Below are positions 19,485 through 31,329 of a stretch of 64,000 nt of DNA, one piece after another (the first letter of the stretch is position 1; each line of letters starts with the position of its first letter). Source of the stretch: Pseudorasbora parva. Lineage: Eukaryota > Chordata > Actinopteri > Cypriniformes > Gobionidae. The translations under genes and the position numbers were made by a program. Below the pieces are notes generated by a model, which was not told where the DNA came from, did not search any database, and was given only the letters and a program-made list of their open reading frames with translations. The stretch is from positions 9,140,361 to 9,204,360 of the forward strand of contig NC_090196.1 in the NCBI RefSeq assembly GCF_024679245.1, written 5' to 3'.

Positions 19485-21332
19485 TCAATCAATCAATCAA
19501 CTTTATTTATATAGCGCTTTTACAATCACGATTGTGTCAAAGCAGCTTCACAGTGTCAAACAGGATAATATTGCGACAAAATTAGATTTGGCTGTACAGT
19601 CGTACTGGAGAAAACAGTAATGTTATTAGCTTAGTTTAATTTATCATATAGCAACAATGTTGGCAGATCAGTATTTAAGTTTATAGAATTAAATAAGACC
19701 TAATTCATACATTTTATTTGTATAATAAGTTGAATAACTTTAATCATATTTTTAGTGTCCCCAACTGAGCAAGCCAAGCCAAAGGCGACAGTGGCAAGGA
19801 ACCAAAACTCCATCAGGGCATGATGGAGAAAAATAAACCTTGGGAGAAACCAGACTCAGTCGGGGTGCCAGTTCTCCTCTGGCCTATTAACACACCGTGT
19901 AAGATTATTATTCTGGCAACCTTACAGGTCAGAAATCATATTAGATTGGAATATTCAAAATTTCAGGGTATAACGGAAGAGACAGATTTATTTGGAAATA
20001 AATGATGGGATGGTGCGTCGATTACACAAGAGTATGAATACATGAAAGATCGGAATTATTGCGCCGAAGACGGGTTTTGAGCATGTCGTGCCAGTGAGGC
20101 AAATTCGGAGGAGACACCATTTGACACGGCTCAGCAGACACTCCAGGATGAGCTGATCATGTCCAGGCAGGTCCACCATCCGATCCGGACAGGGCCCAGA
20201 TCCGGGATGAACCTCGGGATAAACAGAGAGATAACATTAGCGTAGATGCCACTCTTTTTATGATGTAACGAGTACATCAGGTGTTATGGGAAGTGTTCCC
20301 GGTTCCGGCTGATCTAGTTAATGCAGCCTAACAATCAGTCAATTGAATTGAATAATAAAAAGTTAAAAATGTGTATGCCATAGTAAAGAGATGTGTTTTT
20401 AGTCTAGATTTAAACTGACAGAGTGTGTCTGCTTCCCGAACAATGCTAGGAAGACTATTCCACAGTTTAGGAGCTAAATAGGAAAAGGATCGACCGCCTG
20501 CAGTTGATTTAGATATTCTAGGTATTATCAACTGGCCAGAGTTTTGAGACCGCAATAGACGTGATAGAGTATAATGCGTTAAGAGCTCGCTTAAGTACCG
20601 GGGAGCTAAACTATTTAGTGCTTTGTAAGTAATAAGCAAGATTTTAAAATGTATGCGATGTTTAATAGGGAGCCAGTGCAATGTTGACAGAACTGGACTA
20701 ATATGATCATACTTCCTGGTTCTAGTAAGAACTCTAGCTGCTGCATTTTGGACCAGCTGGAGTTTGTTTATTAAGCGAGCAGGGCAACCACCCAGTAGAG
20801 CATTACAATAATCTAGCCTTGAGCTCATGAACGCATGTACTAACTGTTCAGCATTTTGCATTGAAAGCATGTGCCGTAATTTAGATATATTTTTAAGATG
20901 ATAAAATGCGGTTTTACAGATGCTAGAAACGTGGCTTTCAAATGAAAGATTGGTATCAAAGAGCACACCCAGGTTCCTCACTGACGACGAGGGCTTGACA
21001 GAGCAGTCATCAAGTGTTAGACAGTATTCTCGGTTACTACTTGTGGAACTTTTCTGTCCAATAATTAAAAATTCAGTTTTATCTGAATTAAGTTGCAGGA
21101 AATTACTATTCATCCAATTTTTTATATCAGCTATGCATTCCGTTAATCTTGTGAATTGGTAGGTTTCGTCAGGGCGTGAGGAAATATAGAGCTGAGTATC
21201 GTCAGCATAACAATGAAAGCTAACGCCATGTTTCCTAATGATATCTCCCAGTGGTAGCATATACAGGGTGAAAAGCAACGGTCCTAACACTGAGCCTTGC
21301 GGTACTCCATACTGAACTTGTGATCGGTGTGA
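19485..21332 (-). mobile_element. L2-type LINE, 5'-truncated, with 3' tail of (GATT)n
   Basis: On the minus strand: RT C-terminal half (21332-20328), 3' UTR (20327-19510) and a tail of about five GATT units (19485-19505). Truncation at 21332 is abrupt and abuts a TA-rich tract. This is the least interrupted copy in the window and serves as the empty-site reference for the insertions at 7.3-17.6 kb. Confidence 0.9.
20328..21332 (-). pseudogene. L2 reverse transcriptase, C-terminal half
   Basis: Open from within the RT palm: [16 protein letters not shown], then CYADDTQLY with the catalytic YADD box, then the thumb and C-terminal domain typical of CR1/L2 elements ([58 protein letters not shown]). 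The endonuclease and N-terminal RT motifs are absent through 5' truncation. The open frame runs upstream into unrelated TA-rich sequence (codons before about 21332), which is not part of the protein. Confidence 0.9.
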
Positions 21333-21671
21333 CATATAAATATATAATATATATATATATATATATAAATTGTGCAGTGTTTGTGTTGAGGTTTGCGTGT
21401 TGCTGGGAGAACGCTGAATGCGGCGTGAGAGTGAGAGTTTTGGTGAGAACACACGAGCAGATCGTGAAGTTGCACTTTTGAATTATTCTGGGAGAAATGG
21501 AAAACCTGCGCTGGATAACGCTTGCCTGAGCGCATTGAGGGACCATTTCCTACACGCAGAATGAGGAATGAGGCTTAACACCAGGAGGAATGAGGCTTAA
21601 CGTTACTGCTGAAGAGGATGATGTTGATGATGATGAAGGCCTCGATGCATCACGACGAGGATCGACCGAGC
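21333..21671. other. Unassigned segment with (TA)n tract
   Basis: A TA-rich tract at 21340-21368 followed by about 300 bases of unique-looking sequence. No gene seen. Confidence 0.4.
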
Positions 21672-22442
21672 TGAAATTGATGTCATTAATGACTCACCCT
21701 AATGTTGTTCTAAGACCTCCGTTCATCTTCAGAACACAGTTTAAGATATTTTATATTTTAGTCCCAGAGCATATGCAGTCTATGCACACTGTACTGTCCA
21801 AGTCCAGAAAGGGCATAACAACATCTTCAAAGTAGTCCATATGTGACATCAGTCGGTTAATTAGAATCTCTTGAAGCATCAAAAATACATTTTGGTCCAA
21901 AAATATAAAAAACTACAACTTTATTCTTCATTGTCTTTTCTTCTGTGTTCCTAAAATAAAGATTCATGAATCAGTGAATCGATCAATTTCAGCAGTTTGG
22001 CAGTGTGACACATGATCCAAACTGCTGAAATCCTGTGACATTGGTGATCCGAACCATTGATCAATTCACTGATTCATGACTGTTTGAATCTTTATTTGAG
22101 GCTTGAAAACAAACGCGGAAGAGAAGACAATGCTGAATAAAGTTGTAGTTTTTTATATTTTTGGACCAAAATGTTCTTTTGATGCTTCAAGAGATTCTAA
22201 TTGACTAACTGATGTCATATATGGACTACTTTGAATATTTTTTTATTACCTTTCTGGACATGGACAGTAAAGTGTGCATAGACTGCATATGCTCTCAGAC
22301 TAAATATAAAATATCTTAAACTGTGTTCCGGAGATGACTGATGAGCAAAAGAATGAACGGAGGTCTTACGGGTGTAATATAGCAGGGGAAATTAGGGTGA
22401 GTCATTAATGACATCAATTTCATTTTTGGGTGAACTAACCCT
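21672..22442. mobile_element. Long palindromic (fold-back) DNA element
   Basis: The left arm (21672-about 22010) and right arm (about 22012-22442) are imperfect inverted copies. Examples are TGATGTCATTAATGACTCAC near 21680 and its complement near 22400, and AAAACTACAACTTTATTC near 21910 with its complement near 22137. The right end is intact (GGGTGAACTAACCC, then TTAA at 22443-22446); the left end lacks the matching outermost 20-25 bases. I recognise this as a common non-autonomous element of cyprinids. Confidence 0.75.
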
Positions 22443-22446
22443 TTAA

Positions 22447-24354
22447 ATGAGTGCTCATGGCAACTAATGACTGGCGAAAACAGGGAACTGAAAGTCCGAT
22501 ATTAAAATGAAAAGAAAAAAAAAACAAGGAAAAACAGTACAATGTTAGTCAATACATCAAAATGAGTTTATTTATTATAATAAGATTATTAAAACCTAAT
22601 GATTTAAAATGTAATTTAAAATAAAACTTTTAATTTGATGTGCAAAGTGCAGTTTTTAAAAGTGTTAAGAAAGTGTACTCTCTTTAAGTACACTTACGTG
22701 ACCTTTTATTTGATTAATATTCAAATGTCTACAAGTACAGTTTTTGATGACTATGGTATATGGTTAAACATCTTTGTTACAGTGTAATTATTGCACTTTT
22801 CTTTGTCACAAGTGCATTTCTAATGTATAGTTAGTGAACAAAACTATAGTCAACTAATAATCAACAACACATTTGCACGCTTAAGTAATTAGTGTCACTG
22901 GAGTCTGGTTGTGGATGTGTCGGGCAGGTTAGCTCATGTCTCATGCAAAGCGTTATGGGGGTTTCTGGGTGGAGAAAGATCCTTGGGGTCTTGCTTTCGT
23001 GACTGCATGAAACCCTGATTTGCTTAAATTCCTTTCTGTGGTGTCTCACTGGAGGAAGGAATCTATTGGAGAGCAATATCAAATTCAGATTAAAGCCTAA
23101 ATAAAAGAGTATTATTGATTTTTTTAGAGTGTAGAATGTAGAGAAAGCAAGGTATATAGCAAAGATAATGGTTAGTTGTTTGTGTGCTAGTTTGCCTAAA
23201 GCTGCATTCAAGCATGCCTAGTATAAAGAACAGTTCACTGCACTTATGACACCAGTCCCTTTCTGAAGTCCATTCTGTGTGGCATTCAGCGCCACAATGC
23301 ACCTTCATTTGTTCCCTCCATCCCTAAGGATTCCCATATGATGTATTCTGACAGCTTTGTCAAGCAAAAGAAAGCTTTCGGCTAACCCTACTACCATGGT
23401 GAACCTACTTCACCATGGTGAAATGGTAAGGCCTGGAGAGCAGTGGTTGAAGTGGCAAATGGTTGAAATGGTTAGAATGGATTGTTTTTTGAGGGGGGGG
23501 GGGGGGGGGGGGTCTTGTTTTTAAGGTACAACACACTCATGCACATATATTTTATAAATGTAAAGAATTAATGCTTTTTACAAATATCACAGATTATTAA
23601 TTCAAGTTTTGGAAAGGAAAACATTAAAATTAATAATAAAATATTATGCCAAACTACTAAAGAAGATTTCAACTCTTTTTTCCTCATTATGATATTATTC
23701 CACTTATTCCACCCAAAATATATTAGAAATTAAACACATTTTACAAATTATTACAAATCAAGTCATTGTTTGTGTGTATGTTTTGCATTTTAATGTGTCC
23801 AGACAAGAAATTGATGAAATAGCATTGAGCCAAAAGTTAGAGGCATATATTGTATACTCATAAACCCTTAAATTAAATGTCATATAAACCAAGGCCATTA
23901 TGGAACCCTTATGCAAAAGAAGCATGCTTAACTTTATTGAATGTACTATTTTAATATACAAATCTTAAAAGTATGTTATATTTTAAATATTATTTCCTTA
24001 ATGAGTAATCTACTTTTGCTTTAGAAGTAGGCTATGCTGTGGTGTACTACATCTTTTTCACAAGGAAATTCAAGAGTGTGCAAATGTAATCATGGGTTCA
24101 CAGACTTTTATGGCTGACAACCTATATCAGGGCTCCTATGGTTAGCAGTTTTCAGTGAAGCAAAAGGGCACGACCCATCCTGGAGTTAAGTTTGTTGGGA
24201 ATAAAAGCAGTGCTTCAGGCTCAAGCTGTACACATAACCTCCTCCCCTCCACCCTTTCCAGGCTACAACTGTACTCTGCCCCCAAACCATGATAAATACC
24301 ACTGTCTGTCACTTCATCACACTGCTGTTATACGCAACCAAACACCAATATTGT
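22447..24354. other. Spacer without recognisable genes
   Basis: AT-rich, with a run of about 18 G at 23498-23515 and a perfect hairpin ACCATGGTGAA ... TTCACCATGGT at about 23393-23419. Short frames on either strand show no domain. Confidence 0.5.
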
Positions 24355-24475
24355 CAAGTCACTTTCATTTATAGTAGTGCTTTTTACAATATAGATTTTT
24401 TCAAAGCATCTTTTACAGTGATAACAGAAAAATAATACAACAAAGTTTGTTTTGATTATTTTCTATTAGCAGCTT
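24355..24475 (-). repeat. L2 3'-end fragment, old
   Basis: Diverged copy of the terminal L2 segment (TTTATAGTAGTGCTTTTTAC ... TTCAAAGCATCTTTTACAGTG). Comparison with 54340-54500 supports the call. Confidence 0.6.
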
Positions 24476-24529
24476 GAATAGAACAAAGTGTCATTGTCCA
24501 GCATAAGTAAGTAAGCATGTGTGAGCTCT

Positions 24530-25340
24530 CCCATGAACCAATGAGGTTCATTCTCTTGTTTGAGCTTCTTCAATAACCAATGAGGTTCATTCTCTTGTTA
24601 AGCAGCACTTTTGAGCTTCTACAAGAACCAATGAGGTTCATTCTCTTGTTAAGCAGCACTTTTGAGCTTCTACAAGAACCAATGAGGTTCATTCTCTTGT
24701 TACACAGCACATTTGAGCTTCCACAAGAACCAATAAGGTTCATTCTCTTGTAAAGCAGCATGTTTGAGCTTCCACAAGAACCAATGAGGTTCATTCTCTT
24801 GTTAAGCAGCATGTTTGAGCTTCCACAAGAACCAATGAGGTTCATTCTCTTGTTAAGCAGCATGTTTGAGCTTCTACAAGAACCAATGAGGTTCATTCTC
24901 ATGTTAAGCAGCATGTTTGAGCTTCCACAAGAACCAATGAGGTTCATTCTCATGTTAAGCAGCAAATTTGAGCTTCTACAAGAACCAGTGAGGTTCATTC
25001 TCTTGTTATGCAGCACGTTTGAGCTTCTACAAGAACCAATGAGGATCATTCTCTTGTTATGCAGCACTTTTGAGCTTCAACAAAAACCAATAAGGTTCAT
25101 TCTTGTGTGTGAAGCATGTTTGAGCTTCTACAGAAACAAATGAGGTTCATTATTGTGTGTTATGAAGCATGTTTAGACTTCTACAGAAACAAATTAGGTT
25201 AATTATAGTGTTACGCAGCACATTTGAGCTTCAACAAGAATCAATGAGGTTCATTCTGGTGTGTTATGCAGATTGTTTGAGCTTCTACAAGAGCCAGTGA
25301 GGTGCATTCTCGTGTTACACAGCCCTGTTGAGCTTCTGTA
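24530..25340. repeat. 51-bp minisatellite, about 16 units
   Basis: Tandem units of 51 bases containing GAGCTTCTACAAGAACCAAT and GAGGTTCATTCTCTTGTTA. The recurring GAGGTTC word is spaced 51 bases apart from 24633 to 25143, with slightly altered spacing at both edges, where units are more diverged. Because 51 is a multiple of 3, frames stay open across the array on both strands: 127 codons on plus and 165 on minus, each a 17-residue repeat. No start context, splice site or flanking coding sequence suggests a protein. Confidence 0.92.
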
Positions 25341-25666
25341 AAAACCAATCAGAACCTTTTTGATTTTAAAGATCAAAATAAATCAAACTTAATTTTTCTA
25401 CTGGGAAACATGTAAGTATCTTATGTTGCTATGGAAGGTCAGTGCTAAATGAAAAAATGGTAATATAAGATTATCCTGTACGTTTCAGAGCTGAAAATGT
25501 CCTTGTTAGTCAAAGAAAAGCTTTTATAGATACCAGGCCCAGAAAACGATCGTGTTCACATCTTGATGTCATTGACTGATGAAACAACGCCTCTCCAAAA
25601 TAATAAGCATGTGTAATTCAGCAGCCCCGCACACTGACTCATCGGATCACACTAGCCAGCATAAAC

Positions 25667-25875
25667 ATGCCGAAGAATATAGCAAGATATTGCACTATTC
25701 CTGGTTGTGGAAGAACCTACAGTCCATGGGAAGAACACAGTCACTGCATAATGAGGATCCTTCAGATCCTAATATTAGGAATGTGTGGTTAAACTTTATT
25801 TTTAATGAAGTTCCAGCTGACATGGGGAAGACATGGTGTTCACTAAATTTCATTGCGGGGTCGTTTGTAAACTAA
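25667..25875 (+). pseudogene. THAP-like zinc-finger exon, frameshifted
   Basis: From the ATG at 25667 one frame reads ARYCTIPGCGRTY (first cysteine pair, C-x4-C). The rest of the domain continues in another frame as IRNVWLNFIFNEVP, then WCSLNF and SFVN. The canonical C-x2-H is here C-x2-N, so a metal ligand has also been lost. Domain identity rests on the order of motifs and on comparison with 7678-7945. Confidence 0.55.
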
Positions 25876-26547
25876 TCTCACAATGCTATTTCTTCTATAT
25901 TGGATCCGACGGGAGGAATGGTGCAACACACTTATGTGAGTAAAACGTGTTTTTTATATGTAATAGTAGTGCATTGTTATAGATAGTTTTGCTTATACGT
26001 GTCTAACAGAACATACCTTTAGCACGCTGGACTCAGACATGTATGGGCCATGGCTCGCAAAGCCCAGCGTCTCGGACTGTGTGTTTTCCAGACAGGCTAC
26101 CAAAATGTAAGCCCATCAGCAGGCCGATGAATCTCATTATATTCCTTTCTTGATCTGTTGTTCACTCTCTCTTGACTTGATATTTGAAGGGCATGCACAC
26201 GCACGTGTATTTGTATGCGCGCGGTTCGCGTTTATATCAAACGATCATGCAGGCTATGTAATACAAAATAATAGTCCAATCAATCCCGGGTGGATGAGAA
26301 ATAAATAATTGTGTTTGTTTGATAAAGACATTTATGAGCCCTGTGGTCGGGAAATTAGCTTTCAAAACAACCCCTCCCTCATGTGAACTGAACTGGGCAT
26401 AGATTTGACAGGAGCTGAAGCTCATTAAATAAGCAAATCTTGTCCAATCCTAGCCGTGGGCGTTTACTTCCAAGTCTCTAGTGCAGCACACTCATCAAAA
26501 CGTAGCGTTTTGGAGAGAGCCTCAAAACCAGTGCAGCAAATAGCCTA

Positions 26548-26813
26548 CACTCTAAAAAATGCTGGGTTAAAAACAACCCAAGTTGGGTTGAAAATGCACC
26601 GACCCAACAATTGGGTTGTTTTAACCCAATGGTTGAGTTGTTCTTACCCAGCAATTGGGTTGTCTTAAGCAACATTTAACCTAACCACTGGGTTAAAACA
26701 ACTCAACCACTGGGTTAAAACAACTCAACCATTGGGTTAAAACAACTCAATTGTTGGGTCGGTGCATTTTCAACCCAACTTGGGTTGTTTTTAACCCAGC
26801 ATTTTTTAGAGTG
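26548..26813. mobile_element. Palindromic MITE, 266 bp, TA target
   Basis: Ends are CACTCTAAAAAATGCTGGGT and its exact inverse, flanked by TA at 26546-26547 and 26814-26815. Nearly the whole element is an inverted repeat built from AACCCAA/TTGGGTT words, so single strands can fold into one long hairpin. TA flanks fit Tc1/mariner mobilisation. Confidence 0.85.
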
Positions 26814-27351
26814 TATTAATTATTAGTTATGATGTTTTTGAATGTAAATAAGACAAAAAAGACGTCATTACTTGACACATGAACAACAGTATAAAAAAAT
26901 TAAAAAGCCAGTTCATGACACCTTTAATAAACTGAATGTCTGAATCTCCATTCATACCTGTATCTCCCTCTGATTCCATCATGAAGTCAATGCTCATTTC
27001 TCAAACATAGCTGAGGGCTGATGGCTGTTTAACACTGACAGAAACTCTGCCATCCGGTATTTATTACACACTCCAAACTCTGCAGCGCTTCATTGTGTGT
27101 CTCTGTATGTGTGTGTTATTGTTATTGTAGTTCAGGCCTAGAGCTACAGTTATATAACAGTCGCTTTCCAGGTTTCTTTCTACAAGATGACAACTTTTAT
27201 TCACTAGATTACAGAAGTACAACATAAATTAAAAACATGTATGTATGATCTCTATGTTCAAAAATCTAGGGCAGAGATGCCCAAACTAGGGCCCGCGGGC
27301 CAAAGTTGGCCCGTGGTAACCTTTGATTTGGCCCACCATACCGTCCGAGGG

Positions 27352-27383
<32 letters not shown>

Positions 27384-27569
27384 CATTTCTAATTTGACAA
27401 TTTTGTTTGTTTTATTGTTGAACTACAACAGAGTGAACTGAAATTAAATGTTTAAATTAAATGTAAATTAATAAATAAAAAAATATTGTAAATATACGCA
27501 ATTCAAGGTGCAGCACTGCGTGCTTTGCGACACATGACGTAAATAAACGTCAACAAATTAAACGCAATA

Positions 27570-30498
27570 ATGGAGAAATCAAGGCAGTGGCACACAGACA
27601 AGAGGAATTTTAAAAAAGCTTGGCAAGATGAGTTTTTATTCACAGAAGTCAAATCAAAGGCAGTAGGTGTTTCTCAATGTCAAGGATGCTTCCTTGGAAG
27701 GACTGATCCTTCCAAGTCACTTCCTTCAGAGGCTAGGCGAGGCTCCTCTTTAGCATTCGGAGAACACGTAAATGGAACAGGCTAGCAAGTGCACGTCTTT
27801 GCGTCATTACGTCAGTGAAAAGGTCCGTTGGCCATCAATAACGTTATGTGTAACGTTATTTGTATATTTTTTTATATCAATACAGTAGTAATGTGTAAAC
27901 TTTTCTTATATGTACTACAGTTATAACAAACGTAAATAAAAGCATTGTGGAAAGCAGGGAGGTGAGGGACCGTGAGAGCGGGCCGGTGGAGTGATAATGA
28001 GCGGCAGCTGATCGCCACACCGGTCTCGGCTCACGGCAGTGACGGGAGTATAATTGGAGGAGCGTGGAAGGACTAGACCTGGACTTTATGTTATGGTTTG
28101 TTTATGTTTTATTATGTGTGTGCGGGCAGACGCCCGCGTTACTTTCGTTTTGTTTATTATTTATTATAAAGTTGTTGAACGTTCGCCGGTTCCCGCCTCC
28201 TTCCTTCCCATTGACAAACCCCGATACAAGCATATTTGCCCCGTTCACGCTCCGACTCCGGGAACGTCTGATAGCAAAGCTGCGCGCATAGGATTGTGGG
28301 TGATTTGAGAACGCGAAGTGCGCGAAGGCTACTCATATGCATCCTTTCCTGTATATGACATATTTTTCGAACGAAGGACTCAGTCCTTGGTTGAAATTCG
28401 AGGATCCTCGACATTGGAACAGTCCTTCGACGAGTATTGATGACGTGGCATCCTCGGAATTCTGGCTTCCGAGGATCCTTCCTTGACATTGAGAAACGCC
28501 TAGTGTGTCTAATTTGCAAACAATCTGTTGCTGTTTTAAAAGAATACAATATCCGTCGTCATTACGAAACAAAACATTCTGCAGCTTTCTCAAAGTACAG
28601 CGGCGAGGCGCGAAAACAGAAGGCTAACGAGCTGCTTGCTAAACTTCGATCTGAACAGAGCGCGCTGCTACGTCCTTCATCAGCACAAGAAAGCGCCACA
28701 CGGGCCAGTTATCAGATTTCCGCTCTAATTGCTAAAAGTGGAAGGGCCTTCGCTACTGGAGAGTTTGTCAAGGCATGTCTTGCAGTGGCTGCTGAAGCAG
28801 TTTGTCCTTCTCAGGTACGAATGTTCTCACAAATTAGCCTGTCAAGAAATACTGTTACCCGACGCATAGAGGACATGGCTCAAGACATCGGCGAGCAAAT
28901 CAAAGCAAAGGCAAGTGCGTTCTCTGCCTATTCAATAGCCTGTGACGAGAGCACTGACATATCCGATTCCGCACAGCTGTTGGTATTTTTGCGTGGAGTA
29001 AATGAAACTTTTGATGTGACACAAGAGCTGGCTGGCATTGAGACCCTTTCTGGTACTACTAAAGGAGAAGATCTCTTTTTTGCTGTTGAGAGAGTGTTGG
29101 AAAAAAACGAATTAAAGTGGGAGAAGATGGCCGGCATTACAACTGACGGAGCGCCGGCAATGGTAGGGAGGAAATCTGGCCTTGCTGCATTTGTGTCTCA
29201 GAAAGTCAGCGAATGTGGAGGAAAAGTTGTTAAGTACCACTGCATTTTACATCAAGAACAACTATGTGCTAAATCTGTCGGGCTTGTGGATGTGATGCGT
29301 GACGTCGTCAAAATTGTCAACAATATACGCTCCAAGGCACTTTCTCACCGACAGTTTAAGACACTGCTGGATGAGATGGATGCGCAGTATGGTGATGTGT
29401 TGTACCACCAGGAGGTCAGATGGCTCAGCCGTGGAAAAGTTCTCAGGAGATTTTTTGATCTGCGTGATGAGATCAGAGTTTTTCAGGAAAGCAAGGATGG
29501 TAACATTCAAGTGCCCACTGATAAGAAATGTCTCTCTGACCTGGCTTTCCTTGTGGATATAACAGAGATGCTCAATATTTTGAATGTTCAGCTCCAGGGA
29601 AAGGACCAGATTATCACCCAGCTTTTTGATCACGTCAGAGCCTTCAAACAAAAACTACTGCTGCTCAGAAGACATCTCTCAGCAGGTAACAGTAACATTT
29701 ACAGTTATAATATTCAGGATATTTTGTGCAATTATAATTATATTATTATTAATTATATTTAGAATTATATGTGGAGTTTACATTTATATTCAGTCATGTC
29801 AGCATTTGTATTTTTGTTGTACATCAAGCTGATAAAATTTGCTTAAAATTTGCTAGTTTCTTAAATTTTCATGAAATAATAATTTTCTTCTTTTTTCAGT
29901 TATTTATTAAAAATGTTCTCCCTCTGTTTTACATCCCTGTCCTTGTCTCACACTGTTCTTTCTGTTTCTCATCCCACATGCAGGAAATTTAGTTCATTTT
30001 CCCTGTCTTGGAGAGGTAGGCATGGTGAAAGAGAAGGTCCATGAGTATGATGCTGTTCTCAGCAACCTTATCCAGGAGTTTGACAGTCGCTTTGAGGACT
30101 TCAGACACAACACTGCTGACTTTGAGTTGTTTGCTCAACCCTTCACTATCAGTGTGGATGCAGTCAGAGATGATCTTCAGATGGAACTAATTGAGCTTCA
30201 GTGTGATTCAGAACTGAAGCACAAGTTCACATCCCTTCCCTTGACAGACTTCTACAAATGTGTCCCAGCAAACAGGTACCCAAAGATGTGTAAGCAGGCA
30301 CAAGTGATGCTGTCTCTGTTTGGCAGTACCTACCTCTGCGAGCAGACTTTCAGCCTGATGAACTTGAACAAGAGTAAACTAAGAAGCCAAATAACTGACT
30401 CTCACCTACATAATATATTGTCTTTGTCTGTAAGTCAGCTACAGCCCAATCTCGAAAAACTTCTGAAAAATAAGGACCAGCTTCATATCTCTCATTAG
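27570..30498 (+). pseudogene. hAT transposase gene, two exons, exon 1 interrupted by a nested transposon
   Basis: Coding pieces are 27570-27665, 28503-29685 and 29984-30498. Exon 1 encodes a BED-type zinc finger (CLIC ... RRHYETKH). The catalytic core follows, with CDESTDISD (Asp), TTDGAPAMVG (Asp) and a CHILHQ-like block (here CILHQEQLC). Exon 2 encodes the hAT dimerisation region with the catalytic Glu (STYLCEQTFSLMN). The intron has GTAACA and TGCAG borders and joins in phase 1. No stop or frameshift is seen outside the 834-bp insert: the total would be 1794 nt, 597 codons plus stop, a normal length. The insert separates the start from the zinc finger, so the present allele is probably not functional unless a downstream start is used. 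GTF2IRD2-like host genes derive from this transposase group. Confidence 0.85.
27667..28500. mobile_element. Non-autonomous DNA transposon inserted in the hAT transposase exon
   Basis: The inverted termini are GTGTTTCTCAATGTCAAGGA on the left and the inverse of TCCTTGACATTGAGAAACGC on the right. The flanking duplication is TA or TAG (27664-27666 and 28501-28503), ambiguous because the next base is G on both sides. Removing the insert and one duplicate restores the transposase frame exactly. The interior (about 27960-28220) contains CGTTCGCCGGTTCCCGCCTC, a sequence seen near the ends of some fish LTRs, so a further nested fragment is possible. No transposase is encoded. Confidence 0.8.
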
Positions 30499-30818
30499 GT
30501 CACTGACATTGCAACCACATGGTTTTATTATTGATTGTGTATTTGGCATTGAACTGTATTGTACATTGAAGACTTGAGGATTGTTGCCCATTTAATTGTT
30601 CATTAAAATGCAACACTTTACAAATAAAACTGCATTAGGTAATCAGATAAAAGTTGTTTTATATTTATTTGAAATATTATGAAATAAATAAACCCATAGC
30701 AACTTTAATGTAATACAGTTTGATTTATGATGCAAAATTAACTTTTGGCCCACGGCTCTCAATCAAGTTTGATTTTTGGCCCTTCATAGGAAAAAGTTTG
30801 GTCACCCCTGATCTAGGG

Positions 30819-31329
30819 TATTTTGAAGGGTTCCATGGTGATTATTACATTCGAAATCTCTAAGATATTCTGGTCTGTAGATATGGTGTTTTTCCACTAG
30901 TTTTATTGTGTGAACCATAATTCTGAACAGTTAATAATAATCCCATTTTTCAACAAGCTGCAATTTGTGCTAACTGAATGTTACATGTAACATGGTTCTG
31001 TATGATTTACATGCCAAAGTTGAATAAGTTTAGGGTTAGGGATTTGTTCAAAACAGTGTTTCCTTATGACTATTTATACCTCTATCTAAAGGCATTCACA
31101 GTGAATGCTGATGTCTGTTTGATAAGAGAGCAGATAATAACTCTACAGTAGCTCATTGCTGTCCAAAGTGACAGGACAGTGAATGACTGGAGGGCAGGAC
31201 AGAGACAAAGGTATGTTTTAGTTACGTGTTAAGTATGGAAGCAATTGGGAACAGCAGCAACAGGCCATGTAAAATCACAGAGCGGGATCAGCACATGCTG
31301 AGGCACACATTGCACAGAAGTGTCCAACT
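30819..31329. other. Spacer
   Basis: Unique-looking AT-rich DNA between the hAT element and the Tc1 remnant. Nothing recognised. Confidence 0.5.

Larger units (their letters stand above)
25400..26927 (+). mobile_element. Decayed TTAA-target DNA transposon with THAP remnant
   Basis: The right end is CAGTTCATGACACCT followed by TTAA (about 26924-26927), the same terminal style as the element end at 52370-52390. The left end was not found; the start given is approximate. Inside are a THAP exon remnant and a GGGCCATGGCTCGCAAAGCC segment that recurs near 55775-55860, so two copies of this family lie in the window. A palindromic MITE is nested at 26548-26813. Confidence 0.5.
27272..30810 (+). mobile_element. 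hAT-Charlie-type DNA transposon with perfect 8-bp target duplication
   Basis: The termini CAGAGATGCCCAAACT (left) and the inverse of CAGGGGTGACCAAACT (right) match the hAT-Charlie consensus style. ATCTAGGG occurs exactly on both sides (27264-27271 and 30811-30818). The element carries one spliced transposase gene. A (GA)n tract lies at 27352-27379. A second DNA element (27667-28500) has inserted into the first coding exon. Confidence 0.92.

Noticed and set aside
24530..25340. CRISPR-like array
   Set aside because: The repeats are contiguous 51-bp units with no unique spacers, and the genome is vertebrate; it is a minisatellite.
28054..28308. 84- and 75-codon frames inside the insert in the hAT exon
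   Set aside because: The sequence resembles LTR/UTR DNA and the frames overlap one another; no domain.
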